From NCBI GenBank assembly GCA_945862145.1, contig CAMAXE010000018.1, positions 31,836-95,835 on the forward strand: 64,000 bases of DNA, written 5' to 3'. How positions within the stretch are numbered: the stretch's first letter is position 1; the number at the start of each line of letters is the position of its first letter. The notes under the pieces were generated by a model. It ran no database searches. It saw only the letters and a list, made by a program, of their open reading frames with translations, and had not been told where the DNA came from. Shown here piece by piece: positions 17,429 to 26,018 of the stretch. Position numbers and translations under genes: made by a program. Origin of the DNA: Klebsiella pneumoniae (GTDB taxonomy: Bacteria; Pseudomonadota; Gammaproteobacteria; Pseudomonadales; UBA5518).

Positions 17429-19867
17429 ATGACCACCATATCTACGTCTCGTCGCCCGGTTCGAAAACTGTTGCTCGCTTCGGCAGTCGCCGCCGCCAGC
17501 ACCTTTTCGGCCCTAGACGCCTATGCGCAGCAGGGAGGACTCGAGGAGATCCTTGTCACGGCCCGAAAACAGACCGAGTCGGCACAGGATGTTCCTGTGG
17601 CGGTAACCGTGTTTAGCCAACAGGAGTTGGAGAAGAGGGACCTCACATCCTTGGAGAAGATCGCCGCCTCCAATCCCGGTCTCATTGTCGGCCGGGGCGG
17701 TAACGGCTCAGGTGCGCAGCTGACCCTGCGTGGCATCAGCTCGCAGCCGATCTCGGTGGGCATCGAGCAATCAATCGCGGTGGTCATCGACGGCGTGTAT
17801 TACGGCCAGGGGCGCACGATCAACGAGGGGCTTCTGGATTCCTCGCGGGTAGAGATGCTGAAAGGGCCACAGGCCCTGTTTTTCGGCAAGAATGCTACGG
17901 CCGGCGTCATCGCGGTTACCACGGCGGATCCGACGGAGGAGTTCGAAGCGACCGCGCGTGCCGGCTACGAGGTCAATGCCCAGGAAACCTTTTTTGAAGG
18001 TTCCGTATCCGGTCAGCTGGCAGAAAACTTGCTGGGTCGTCTTGCCATGCGCTGGTCGGACATGAGCGGCAGTTATATGAACAACAAGGGATTTGATGTC
18101 ACGAACGTGACGCTCGATGCCGCACCCTTGCTTTCCACAGGTAGCTATGTTTTCAACCCGCACTTACAGCGCAAGTCGGAAGAGAATCTGCCGGGTACGA
18201 ATGAGCGGTTCTTGCGTGGCACCCTGAAGTGGATGCCCTCGGAGCAGTTGACCAACACGTTCAAGGCGAGCTACATGCGGCGGGCCGACGATGCGAACGC
18301 CTGGAACTACGTTCCGGTCGGGTGTGCTAGCGGGTTCACCCAGGTCAATGCGAGCGTGCCCTGTCGTGACAGCTTCGATGTGTACATCGGCATGTTCCCC
18401 GAGGATATCGCAGGGAACATTCCCTATGGTCGGGACGACGGTTCCCCCTTCAACCTCTACAAGTCTTATTCCTTGACCGACAACATCAACTACGAGCTTG
18501 AGGACGCCACGATCTCCTCGGTTTTCAACTACCAGTGGAACGAGAACCAGTGGGGATGCTCCTGCCAGAACATCACTACGCCGGCCTCTTTCATTGCGGC
18601 CACTGAGCAGTCGGAGTGGTCTGCGTGGTCGAACGAGACACGCCTCCAGACGACATTTGATGGCTCAGTGAACCTGATGCTCGGATTCTATTATCAGGAC
18701 AGTAATCGCAAGCATGACCAGGCGGCCAACTTCGGGGGCATCGAGGACTCCAGCCAGCCACTGGCCACTCGTTATGTTGCTTACGACAAGCAGTCGGAAT
18801 CCGACGGTGAGACGTGGTCAGCCTTCGGCCAGTTAAACTGGCAGATGACATCCCAGCTCGAACTGGCCACGGGTGTTCGGTACATAAAGGAAGAGAAAGA
18901 CAGCTGGCTTAACCAGAGCTACATTAACGTGCTGTTGCAGGGGCTCTTCCCGGTAAACCGCCCGATCGAGGCTAATCAGAGCTTTGACAACTGGTCGCCG
19001 GAGGTCTCGCTGACCTACCAGATTAGCGACGACCTCACCGTTTACACCGCTTACAAAACCGCCTACAAATCGGGAGGGTTCTCGAATAGTGCGCTCATTG
19101 TCACCGCCACTACGCTCGACGACATTGCCTTCGATCCTGAGAAAGCCAAGGGCTTCGAGGTTGGCTTGAGGTCGGTTCTGCTCGACAACCAGCTGCGCTT
19201 CAATGCTACCTATTTCAATTACAAGTACGAGAATCTGCAGGTCGATTACTTCAATTCCATCACCTTCCAGTTCATCACCACCAACGCAGGTGCTGCCCGC
19301 ACACAGGGCGTGGAGCTGGATCTCGAGTACGCGCCGTCGACAATCGATGGCCTGACCCTGCATGCCAGCGTGAATTACGACAAGGCGAAGTATCTTGAAT
19401 ACATCGCGCCCTGCTACGGTGGCCAGTCTATCGCGGCGGGATGTACGACCACATTCGGTGCGGGTCCCGGGCAGGATCTCAGCGGTGAGGCGACCTCGAT
19501 GGCGCCGAAATGGACAGGGGCAATCGGTCTCAATTATGAGCGGATGCTAACTGACAGCTTGCTGCTTGGGCTCACTGTCGATGCACGCTACAGCGCCGAC
19601 TACAACGCGTCGAACTTTGCAGCGCCGCTGGCTGAACAGAGTTCCTACTGGAGCCTTGATGCATCGCTGCGGCTCACTGCCCAGAACGAAAAATGGGAGG
19701 TCGCGGTGATAGGCCGTAACCTTACCAACGAGTTTTACATGGGGGGGGTGCAGGATCTTCCTAACAGTGGTGTGAATACGGGGACAGCGAACGGTATACC
19801 CGCTGATCAACTGGCTCTTGCCAGCCTGCCGCGTACGGTGAGAATGCAGGTTACGTGGCGCTATTGA
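17429..19867 (+). CDS. TonB-dependent outer-membrane receptor
   Basis: An 812-residue receptor with a signal peptide (MTTISTSRRPVRKLLLASA, cleavage near AYAQ). A TonB box (LEEILVTARKQ), plug domain (DVPVAVTVFSQQEL; SRVEMLKGPQALFFGKNATA) and a 22-strand barrel follow, ending with an aromatic residue (MQVTWRY). Receptors of this subtype, common in sphingomonads and catabolic gammaproteobacteria, import hydrophobic or bulky organics as well as siderophores. Its place between two Rieske oxygenase genes argues that it imports the substrate of the pathway. GAGGAGAA precedes the ATG. A strong terminator follows the stop codon. Confidence 0.93.
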   Translation: MTTISTSRRPVRKLLLASAVAAASTFSALDAYAQQGGLEEILVTARKQTESAQDVPVAVTVFSQQELEKRDLTSLEKIAASNPGLIVGRGGNGSGAQLTLRGISSQPISVGIEQSIAVVIDGVYYGQGRTINEGLLDSSRVEMLKGPQALFFGKNATAGVIAVTTADPTEEFEATARAGYEVNAQETFFEGSVSGQLAENLLGRLAMRWSDMSGSYMNNKGFDVTNVTLDAAPLLSTGSYVFNPHLQRKSEENLPGTNERFLRGTLKWMPSEQLTNTFKASYMRRADDANAWNYVPVGCASGFTQVNASVPCRDSFDVYIGMFPEDIAGNIPYGRDDGSPFNLYKSYSLTDNINYELEDATISSVFNYQWNENQWGCSCQNITTPASFIAATEQSEWSAWSNETRLQTTFDGSVNLMLGFYYQDSNRKHDQAANFGGIEDSSQPLATRYVAYDKQSESDGETWSAFGQLNWQMTSQLELATGVRYIKEEKDSWLNQSYINVLLQGLFPVNRPIEANQSFDNWSPEVSLTYQISDDLTVYTAYKTAYKSGGFSNSALIVTATTLDDIAFDPEKAKGFEVGLRSVLLDNQLRFNATYFNYKYENLQVDYFNSITFQFITTNAGAARTQGVELDLEYAPSTIDGLTLHASVNYDKAKYLEYIAPCYGGQSIAAGCTTTFGAGPGQDLSGEATSMAPKWTGAIGLNYERMLTDSLLLGLTVDARYSADYNASNFAAPLAEQSSYWSLDASLRLTAQNEKWEVAVIGRNLTNEFYMGGVQDLPNSGVNTGTANGIPADQLALASLPRTVRMQVTWRY

Positions 19868-19876
19868 TGAGATCGA

Positions 19877-19913
19877 CGCGCGGCCGGCAGACCGGCCGCG
19901 CGTGAGCTTTTTT
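19877..19913 (+). terminator. Rho-independent terminator after the TonB receptor
   Basis: A perfect 11-base-pair stem (19877-19887 with 19892-19902), a CAGA tetraloop, then TGAGC and a run of six T residues (19908-19913). It begins 9 bases after the receptor stop. The next gene, Rieske oxygenase 2, starts only 8 bases after the T-run. That gene therefore needs read-through or a promoter inside the receptor gene. Confidence 0.9.
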
Positions 19914-19921
19914 GATTCCGG

Positions 19922-21325
19922 ATGCCGCACATGACTATGCAGGATAACCCGACTTATACGCCCTCGCGCCCCGCCGGCAGCCCCTCTACCCAGGAACTCA
20001 TCCACCGGGATGGCAGGCCTGTTCCGCCGATCTTCGAGTTAGAGTGTGGTCGCTTCCTGGGCGATCAGGACATTCCTTTCGAGCGCTACACCAGTCAGGC
20101 GATTTTCGATGCGGAAATGGAATTGCTGTGGAAGCGCACGTGGCAATGGGCTTGCCGTGAGGAGCATCTGGCAGAGTCCGGAGACTACTATGTTTATGAG
20201 ATCGGGCCCCACTCGGTGCTGATTCTGCGTGGCGATGATGGAGGCATTCATGCCTTCGTCAATTCGTGCCTGCACCGGGGTACCAAATTGAAGCCCGGGC
20301 ATTCCAGTGGTAGTTGCGCCGAGATCCGCTGTCCCTTTCACGGTTGGCGCTGGACGCTCGCCGGCGAACTCGCTCATATACCTTACGCGTGGGACGTGCC
20401 TGACCTGAGCGGACGTGACTTCTCCCTCCCGCGTGTACAGGTAGCGACTTGGGCCGGATTCGTGTTCATCAACCTTGATGAGGGAGCGCCGCCGCTAGCG
20501 GAGTACATGGCGCCGATACCTGGGCATCTTGATCGCTTCGACATCGGCAATCGCCATGTGTCGCTCCATATAGAGAAAGAGCTCAACTGCAACTGGAAAG
20601 CCGCAAAGGAAGCCTTCATCGAGAACTACCACACCCAGGAGACTCATCCGCAGCTCCTCTTCGGCAGCAACGACGAGGGCACGCAGTATGACGTCCTGAG
20701 TGAAAATGTCTCGCGGTTTTACTGTGCGTTCGGTGTGCCGAGTCCGCTCATCCAGCCTCCGCCGACGGAGCAGGAGATGGTCGATGCCATGCTCGTTGGC
20801 GATCGCCAGGCCCTCGGCAACCAGGTCGTCGTTCAGCCGGGAGAGTCGGCACGCATAGTCATGGCGCGAGTACTGAGGAAAGTGCTCTCGGACGCAACCG
20901 GTCGCGATTTCAGCGGGTTTACGGACACTGAGATGATCGATGTCTTCCAGTACACACTGATTCCAAACATCATTATATTCCCCGCGCTGTCTTTGCCGAT
21001 GGCGTATCGTTTCAGGCCGCTTGGCGAGGATCCGAACCGCTCGCTCTTCGAGATCATGTTCCTTCGGCCGGCGCCGGCTGAGGGGCCGTGGCCCGATCCG
21101 ACGCAGCCGTTCCGCCTCAAAGAGGAAGACAGCTTTACCACCGTTCCGGGTCTCGATCCGCTGCTCGGTGAGGTTTATGACCAGGACACCGGCAACCTCC
21201 GCGCTCAGCAGGAGGGTTTTCGCGCTGCGAGAAAGCGCGGTGAGACACTGCTCAACTACCAGGAGGTACGGATCCGGCACCTGCATCTTGCGGTGCAGCG
21301 CTACCTCGGGGATGCAATTCCCTAG
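19922..21325 (+). CDS. Rieske non-heme iron oxygenase alpha subunit (paralogue 2)
   Basis: A 467-residue (from ATG 19922) oxygenase related along its whole length to the protein at 15163. The Rieske ligands are C116/H118 and C137/H140 (SCLHRGT; RCPFHGWRW). The mononuclear iron histidines are H237 and H242 (NYHTQETHP) after NCNWKAAKEAF. The C-terminus (LLNYQEVRIRHLH) also matches paralogue 1. ATGs at 19922, 19931 and 19937 are all in frame, and none has a clear Shine-Dalgarno, because the terminator of the preceding gene occupies that space. The two alpha subunits could act on successive intermediates, or on different positions of one substrate (inference). Confidence 0.93.
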   Translation: MPHMTMQDNPTYTPSRPAGSPSTQELIHRDGRPVPPIFELECGRFLGDQDIPFERYTSQAIFDAEMELLWKRTWQWACREEHLAESGDYYVYEIGPHSVLILRGDDGGIHAFVNSCLHRGTKLKPGHSSGSCAEIRCPFHGWRWTLAGELAHIPYAWDVPDLSGRDFSLPRVQVATWAGFVFINLDEGAPPLAEYMAPIPGHLDRFDIGNRHVSLHIEKELNCNWKAAKEAFIENYHTQETHPQLLFGSNDEGTQYDVLSENVSRFYCAFGVPSPLIQPPPTEQEMVDAMLVGDRQALGNQVVVQPGESARIVMARVLRKVLSDATGRDFSGFTDTEMIDVFQYTLIPNIIIFPALSLPMAYRFRPLGEDPNRSLFEIMFLRPAPAEGPWPDPTQPFRLKEEDSFTTVPGLDPLLGEVYDQDTGNLRAQQEGFRAARKRGETLLNYQEVRIRHLHLAVQRYLGDAIP

Positions 21326-21407
21326 AGAATCCTGCTTGCCTGGGTTTCAGCGTGAGAGGTGTCATGCCGATAGACTTTGCTCACCAAGAAACGGAACTGG
21401 GGGAATT

Positions 21408-22220
21408 ATGGGACGTCTCGATGGCAAGCGCGCGGTTGTGATCGGCGCCTCACTCGAAGGTAATATGGGTCAGGCGATTGCGCGGCGCTTTCGCGCAGAG
21501 GGTGCCCAGGTCGTTGTCGCTAGCCGTAATCTGGCTGCGAGCGATAAGTTCGCCCGATCGATAGGTGCGCTTGCGGCGGCCTGCGACATCACCCACCGTA
21601 CAGATCTCCGTGCGCTCGCAGCTTTCGCGACAGCGAATATTGGCGGACTGGACATCGCGGTCAATTCCACGGGTCTGGCGCTTGGCGCGCCATTTCTCGA
21701 GTTCGGTGAGCGCGACCTGGACACAATGATCGGGCTACAGTTCAAAGGCGCGTTCTTCTTCTTGCAGGAGATGGTCGCGGCGATGCTGGACACGGGTGGC
21801 TCGATCATCCAGATCAGTTCAGGTGTCGCCCAGCATTCGACCACCGTTGACGGAGGTTTCGAGGCTTACATGGGCACCAAGGCCGGCATCGACCAAGTGG
21901 TTCGTGCTGTTGCCAACCAGTTCGGTCGTGCCGGTATCCGTGTGAACAGCATCGCGGCAGGTCATACTGACACGCCGATGCACCATGCGAACTTCGGGGG
22001 AGACATTCCGGCGTGGATGAAGGCTTGTTTTGCTGATGCTACGCCGATGGGCCACTATGGTACCTGCGAAGATATTGCCGCTGCCGCCGTGTGGCTCGCC
22101 AGTGACGAATGCTTCATGACCGGGGATGTGTTGCAGGCCAACGGGGGACTGACGTTGCGTCGGAATCCGCTCAAGGCGGATCTTGAACGCTGGCAGAGCG
22201 ACTGGGAGCAGCGAGACTGA
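21408..22220 (+). CDS. SDR-family oxidoreductase (divergent cofactor motif)
   Basis: A 270-residue SDR that lies 82 bases after Rieske 2. The N-terminal cofactor loop is IGASLEGNMGQAIA, longer than the classical TGxxxGIG and closer to the ENR/FabI-like pattern. The catalytic motif Y-M-G-T-K is present (EAYMGTKAG), and NSTG replaces NNAG. The C-terminus SDECFMTGDVLQANGG is typical. GGGGGAA precedes ATG 21408; the open frame extends upstream inside the Rieske gene but has no SDR homology there. It likely handles the diol or ketone made by the oxygenase. Confidence 0.88.
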   Translation: MGRLDGKRAVVIGASLEGNMGQAIARRFRAEGAQVVVASRNLAASDKFARSIGALAAACDITHRTDLRALAAFATANIGGLDIAVNSTGLALGAPFLEFGERDLDTMIGLQFKGAFFFLQEMVAAMLDTGGSIIQISSGVAQHSTTVDGGFEAYMGTKAGIDQVVRAVANQFGRAGIRVNSIAAGHTDTPMHHANFGGDIPAWMKACFADATPMGHYGTCEDIAAAAVWLASDECFMTGDVLQANGGLTLRRNPLKADLERWQSDWEQRD

Positions 22221-22263
22221 TGTTGTTCCGATGCCGGTGATACATGCACGCGAGGTCTCGGTA

Positions 22264-22881
22264 ATGCAGACGGCTCGCCACGGCTTGACTCCGGCGCCAC
22301 ATTTCAACCTTGAGCTGCTGCGTACGACACGACTCGCGCGTCGCCTCACGCTCCAGCAAGTTGCCGATCGTGTAGGCGTTAGTTCAGCCCAGATCCAGCG
22401 TCTGGAGAAGGGCGAGCGGCACATGACCATGGATATGCTCGAGGCCTGCTGCGCTGTGCTGGAACTCGATCCGCTGCGCATTTTCAGCGCGGACTTTCAT
22501 GTACCCATCATCGGTGTGGTCGATTTCCGGTCGAGTATCCTCCCGCTGCCCGCGGGCTCCGCGGTGACAACCCCGGTTCCACCGATAGTGCCGGATACCC
22601 ATCGACTGGCCGCAGTGCGCTGGGAGGCTCGCCATCGCTTCGAACTGCTGAACGGTTCCCTGATGTTTTTCTATGCCGATGTTGAGAGTGTCTCGCCATC
22701 CGCTTGGAATCGACGCAGCATCATTCGGCGCAGCGATGGAACGCAGCGTACTGGTTGGCTGTACCGGCAGGACGGCCAGGTGCACATCAATGACGTCGTG
22801 GGTCCTGTAGAGTTTAATGTGCAGGTCGAGTGGGCGAGTCCCATACTTGCTACGATAAATCCCTGTGCCTATCCCGGCTGA
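22264..22881 (+). CDS. XRE-family regulator with degenerate S24/LexA-like domain (paralogue 2)
   Basis: A 205-residue paralogue of the regulator at 13752-14357; most positions match by eye (SAQIQRLEKGER, ILPLPAGS, RLAAVRWEARHRFEL, NGSL, FFYAD, IIRRSDGTQR, VEWASPILA). It has the same two-domain plan: XRE helix-turn-helix, then an S24-like fold. The active-site region reads WEARHRF and QRTGWL, so Ser and Lys are again missing. GAGG 8-9 bases upstream supports ATG 22264; ATG 22231 is possible. It is the last gene of the Rieske 2-SDR transcription unit, so it may be auto-controlled. Its stop lies 2 bases from the end of the convergent EthD gene. Confidence 0.85.
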   Translation: MQTARHGLTPAPHFNLELLRTTRLARRLTLQQVADRVGVSSAQIQRLEKGERHMTMDMLEACCAVLELDPLRIFSADFHVPIIGVVDFRSSILPLPAGSAVTTPVPPIVPDTHRLAAVRWEARHRFELLNGSLMFFYADVESVSPSAWNRRSIIRRSDGTQRTGWLYRQDGQVHINDVVGPVEFNVQVEWASPILATINPCAYPG

Positions 22882-22883
22882 AC

Positions 22884-23246
22884 TCAGGCCTGCATGTCGG
22901 ATTCGTACTCTGTCAGTATGAATTGACGCATTTTCGGGCGATCGAACAGTCGCTCCTCGTCTACGACGATCTCCTGCCACATGGCCGGCTCGGCAGCGGC
23001 ACCTATGAACGCGTCCATTCGCGCCTGATTCTCGAACCACACCTCCATGACCACGTCGTGCTCGCTTTCCTCAACCGCGCCGGTCACCACGTGCGGGATG
23101 GGTTGCAGATAACGGCGTACGTAGCGGCAGGCGTGCGGCTTGAGCACTTTCTCGCCGATCACGCGGTGGCGGGTTTCATAGTGCTCCATGAACTCTTCCA
23201 TGCTCATGCCCGGCCGGCGTTTGAGCAGCGTGAGCAGCTTGATCAT
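22884..23246 (-). CDS. EthD-domain protein
   Basis: A 120-residue ferredoxin-like alpha/beta-barrel protein of the EthD family: MIKLLTLLKRRPGMSMEEF, HYETRHRVIGEKVL, then FENQARMDAFI and FILTEYE. EthD was named for a gene needed with a P450 for ether degradation; homologues often sit in catabolic clusters and may act as small decarboxylases, isomerases or accessory proteins. No catalytic residue can be assigned. The gene is 45 bases downstream of the bicupin gene on the same strand, so the two are probably one unit. Confidence 0.85.
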   Translation of the reverse strand: MIKLLTLLKRRPGMSMEEFMEHYETRHRVIGEKVLKPHACRYVRRYLQPIPHVVTGAVEESEHDVVMEVWFENQARMDAFIGAAAEPAMWQEIVVDEERLFDRPKMRQFILTEYESDMQA

Positions 23247-23291
23247 AGCGCTCTCCTAGACCGGGGCTGCAGTGTCGCCCCGTCCGTGGGT

Positions 23292-24350
23292 TCATTGGGC
23301 CCCGAGCGGCTCCCATGCGAGCAAAGAGGTGTCCGAGGGAAAGCTGCTACGCAGCAGTCGAACGCCAGCCGCGTCGGCCATCGCCTTGTAGGTCATCCAC
23401 GAGAAGACGAAACTGATCGGTGTGCCACGTCCACTGTCGAACTGTATCGGGCCGAATAGGTTTGCTGTGTAGATGAGGTCCCTGTCCGTGAGTCTCTGCG
23501 TGGCATCGTGACGTGCGCCTGCGGGCTCGTAGAACCATACGCCGGGACCGTATCCCTCTGGCGGGCCGGCCCGGTAGCCAATTCGTCCGCTAAGAACCAT
23601 GAAGTCTGCAGCGCCGAGGTGGTAATGCGGAGGTGCTACGCCATTGTGACGGACGATGACTGAAACGAATCCGGTTTCTTCGCTGACCCGAAGGATCTTC
23701 AGTCCGACGTCAGGGGTGTCCGGATTGCCAAGCCAGGGCAGGGCCCGTGTATCCACGAAATGCGCATGCGAGCTGGGAGCGTCAAGAACAGAGCCGGTGA
23801 CGAGTCCCGCCGCATCGCCTGAACTCATGGCGAGCGGCGCGAATGCGTCAGGCGCATGCCGCTCCTGGATGCACTGCGCAAGCGAGTCGGGCACCAACGC
23901 GACTCCATGTGCATGCGCCGCTTTACGGATGTCCATGCTAGTCAGTATGGACTTTATGGTTTTTCCGCCGGCCGTCAGGAAGGCGATCGGCCCGTGGCAG
24001 GTTACCAGCAGTTCGGTGTCGACTCCTGCGCGGATGCCATCTAACCGCGAATTCGCTGGAATGTAGCCAAAAGTGCCTGCGCCAAAATTCCCTGCGATCC
24101 CGTTGCCTGCACAGCTGAGTTCACCAGACAGCACCAGCATGTCCATGGCGCCCAGATGCACTGTGGCTGGCCATGCGGTGCCAGCTGCCAATCGCATTAC
24201 CGACGTGAATACCCCGGTCTCGGCGCTCGCGCGCAGGGGTTTCACTGCTAGTCCATTCGCGTGAGGTAGGGCTATCCACGGCAGAGTATTGGTATCTACG
24301 CCGCCCTCAATTCCAGTGGGGTCGAAGTCCGGATTGTACGATACGGTCAT
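23292..24350 (-). CDS. Bicupin (acetylacetone-cleaving/ChrR-type cupin) protein
   Basis: A 352-residue protein made of two related cupin domains joined by a linker. Each carries the LPW...GLxVxxLRxSxETG(V/F)xSVxxR start. Domain 2 keeps the metal-binding pattern PPHYHLGAADFMVLSG. Domain 1 reads WPATVHLGAMDMLVLSG, losing the first His of H-x-H. So only one domain probably binds iron. Such cupins include acetylacetone dioxygenase (Dke1) and dihydroxyacetophenone dioxygenase, which cleave C-C bonds of diketones; a beta-diketone-cleaving step in the cluster is plausible. ATG 24350 has GAGG upstream; an in-frame earlier ATG at 24401 is less likely. It is divergent from the VOC gene. Confidence 0.82.
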   Translation of the reverse strand: MTVSYNPDFDPTGIEGGVDTNTLPWIALPHANGLAVKPLRASAETGVFTSVMRLAAGTAWPATVHLGAMDMLVLSGELSCAGNGIAGNFGAGTFGYIPANSRLDGIRAGVDTELLVTCHGPIAFLTAGGKTIKSILTSMDIRKAAHAHGVALVPDSLAQCIQERHAPDAFAPLAMSSGDAAGLVTGSVLDAPSSHAHFVDTRALPWLGNPDTPDVGLKILRVSEETGFVSVIVRHNGVAPPHYHLGAADFMVLSGRIGYRAGPPEGYGPGVWFYEPAGARHDATQRLTDRDLIYTANLFGPIQFDSGRGTPISFVFSWMTYKAMADAAGVRLLRSSFPSDTSLLAWEPLGAQ

Positions 24351-24598
24351 GCTTTGGCCTCGTGTTGCGTCGGGCTGAGACGCCTGAGCGCGATTGGACA
24401 AGCGAGTTTGAGAATAAGCGCCGTTTCGCGAAACCGTGGGGACTTCAGTCGACGACGCCGCTCGTTCCGATGGTAATCAATTCTCGCCGGATGTGGATAG
24501 GAGAATGTGCTGGCAGCCGCCGCTATCCAGTGAGTCTTGATCTATCCCCTGCGCGCGGATGACACTTGACCAGATACATTACGTCAGGAGAGCGATCC

Positions 24599-25075
24599 AT
24601 GATCCGTGGCATCCACCATGTAGCATTGGCCACCAGCGATATCGACCGTCTGGTCAGGTTCTATCGGGAGGGGTTTGGATTCGAGGTAGTCGCATCCATG
24701 GGTTGGGAAGTGGGATCCACCCGGATAGATGAAATTGTCGGTCTCAAGGATTCGTCCTGTCGGCAGGTGATGATGAGGGCGGGCAACACCCACATCGAGA
24801 TTTTTCAGTACAAGACGCCTTCGGGCCGGCCGGTTGATCCGCGGCGGCCACCGAGTGACCACGGCTACACTCATTTCTGTGTTGATGTCACGGATATCGA
24901 CTACGAGTACGAGCGGATGAAGTCGCTCGGGATGACTTTCAATTGCCCTCCGCCCACGCGAGAGGAGTTGGGTGGCGGTGCTATCAGGGCAACCTATGGT
25001 CGTGATCCGGAGGGCAATATCATCGAGCTCCAGGAGGTACTGGACACGAGCCACCCGATGTATCTGAAGGTCTGA
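24599..25075 (+). CDS. VOC-superfamily (glyoxalase/dioxygenase-like) protein
   Basis: A 158-residue vicinal-oxygen-chelate protein. IRGIHHVALATSDIDRLVRF opens the first beta-alpha-beta-beta-beta module, and YTHFCVDVTD and GNIIELQEV close the second. The His and Glu in these motifs are the usual metal ligands. Members include glyoxalases, methylmalonyl-CoA epimerases and extradiol ring-cleavage dioxygenases; this one is single-domain length, closer to epimerase or glyoxalase types. AGGAGAG precedes ATG 24599. It likely acts with the ferredoxin gene 111 bases downstream. Confidence 0.85.
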   Translation: MIRGIHHVALATSDIDRLVRFYREGFGFEVVASMGWEVGSTRIDEIVGLKDSSCRQVMMRAGNTHIEIFQYKTPSGRPVDPRRPPSDHGYTHFCVDVTDIDYEYERMKSLGMTFNCPPPTREELGGGAIRATYGRDPEGNIIELQEVLDTSHPMYLKV

Positions 25076-25186
25076 TGCGTCTGCTGTTGAGGGCATTCCA
25101 AGGTTGGCCCTCGGAGACGGCTGCCTGTTACGATCGCGACGGTTTCGGTAATTATAGGGCCTTCGTTCCAAGGATATGAGTAACTA

Positions 25187-25501
25187 ATGAGCCAACGCTT
25201 TCATCCTACCGTGGCGGTGGACGCTGTTGCTGGCGATTCATCGCTCGAAGCCTGCGTCGCCGGGATATCAATTCTGATCTGTAACTCGGGAGGGAATCTG
25301 TTTGCTATCCAGAACCGCTGTCCCCATCAGGGGAAGCCACTGGCAGGAGGTCGCGTACGTCGCGGAACGATAGCGTGTCCGCTCCATGGGATGCGTTTCG
25401 AACTGGGCAGTGGCAAGCCGCTCGGCCAACTCACGGCAGCTTCGCTCAAGGTTTTTTCGACCCGTCTCGTTGATGGAATTATAGAAGTAGCGGTTGACTG
25501 A
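25187..25501 (+). CDS. Rieske-type 2Fe-2S ferredoxin
   Basis: A 104-residue soluble Rieske ferredoxin. The cluster ligands are C45-x-H47 (RCPHQGKPL) and C64-x2-H67 (ACPLHGMRF). It has no membrane anchor or signal peptide, as expected for the electron carrier that feeds ring-hydroxylating oxygenases. It is the only ferredoxin in the cluster, so it probably serves one or both Rieske alpha subunits. The NAD(P)H:ferredoxin reductase needed to complete the chain is not found in the window. Confidence 0.92.
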   Translation: MSQRFHPTVAVDAVAGDSSLEACVAGISILICNSGGNLFAIQNRCPHQGKPLAGGRVRRGTIACPLHGMRFELGSGKPLGQLTAASLKVFSTRLVDGIIEVAVD

Positions 25502-26018
25502 GCCCGATCCTCGCATCCAGGGAGGCTGCGCCTCGACTACCCGGCGTGCCTGCGGTGGGGCGAGATGACCGGTCGGCGCCAAACCGGTCCGCATTGTGCT
25601 CAGGCTTTCTCGCGTCAGCCACTCACCTCTCCTTGACCACTCACCGTTACTCTCCATCGATCAGGGGCGAGAGCTCTTCCTGATTTGGTCGGCCGGGTGA
25701 CTTGTGCAACGAAACAAGTTTCTGATCGCAGGGTCGCGCAGTCTGCTGTTACAACCTTTTACACGCGCTGCCTGAACCACTCCCTTTGCGACCCGTCTAT
25801 ATCGGTGAGACGCTTCCGTTCCGGCGGCGCACACGAAGAGACGGATTCACACATGGATCACATACTCGCCCAGTCCGCTATCCACCTTCCCGATCCGCCA
25901 TTGATGGCACTTTGGCTCGTGCCATGCCTAAGGTCTCCCGCTTTACACGGTGCTTTACCGTGCAAAACGGGGTCCTTGTTTTTTTGCGTCTCCCGCGTGG
26001 CGAGAGACGCAGCCGGCC
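25502..26018. other. Gene-free stretch at the right end of the catabolic cluster
   Basis: About 517 bases with no convincing gene. Open frames here are short, rich in Arg/Ser/Cys and show no domain. The sequence contains a hairpin-forming CACGGT...ACCGTG and a T-run near 25978-25985, but no proper terminator pairing of stem and T-run. This marks the boundary between the less GC-rich Rieske cluster and the next region. Confidence 0.6.

Noticed and set aside
15163..21325. The Rieske proteins as glycine-betaine monooxygenase (GbcA), which would complete the nearby demethylation pathway
   Set aside because: Both are ~460 residues with C-terminal extensions of the aromatic-ring-hydroxylating type, and they are linked to SDRs and a TonB receptor, not to a GbcB reductase.
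25975..26015. T-run with nearby hairpin as a terminator
   Set aside because: The T-run precedes the GCGTCTC/GAGACGC stem on the plus strand and would be an A-run on the minus strand, so it fits neither direction.
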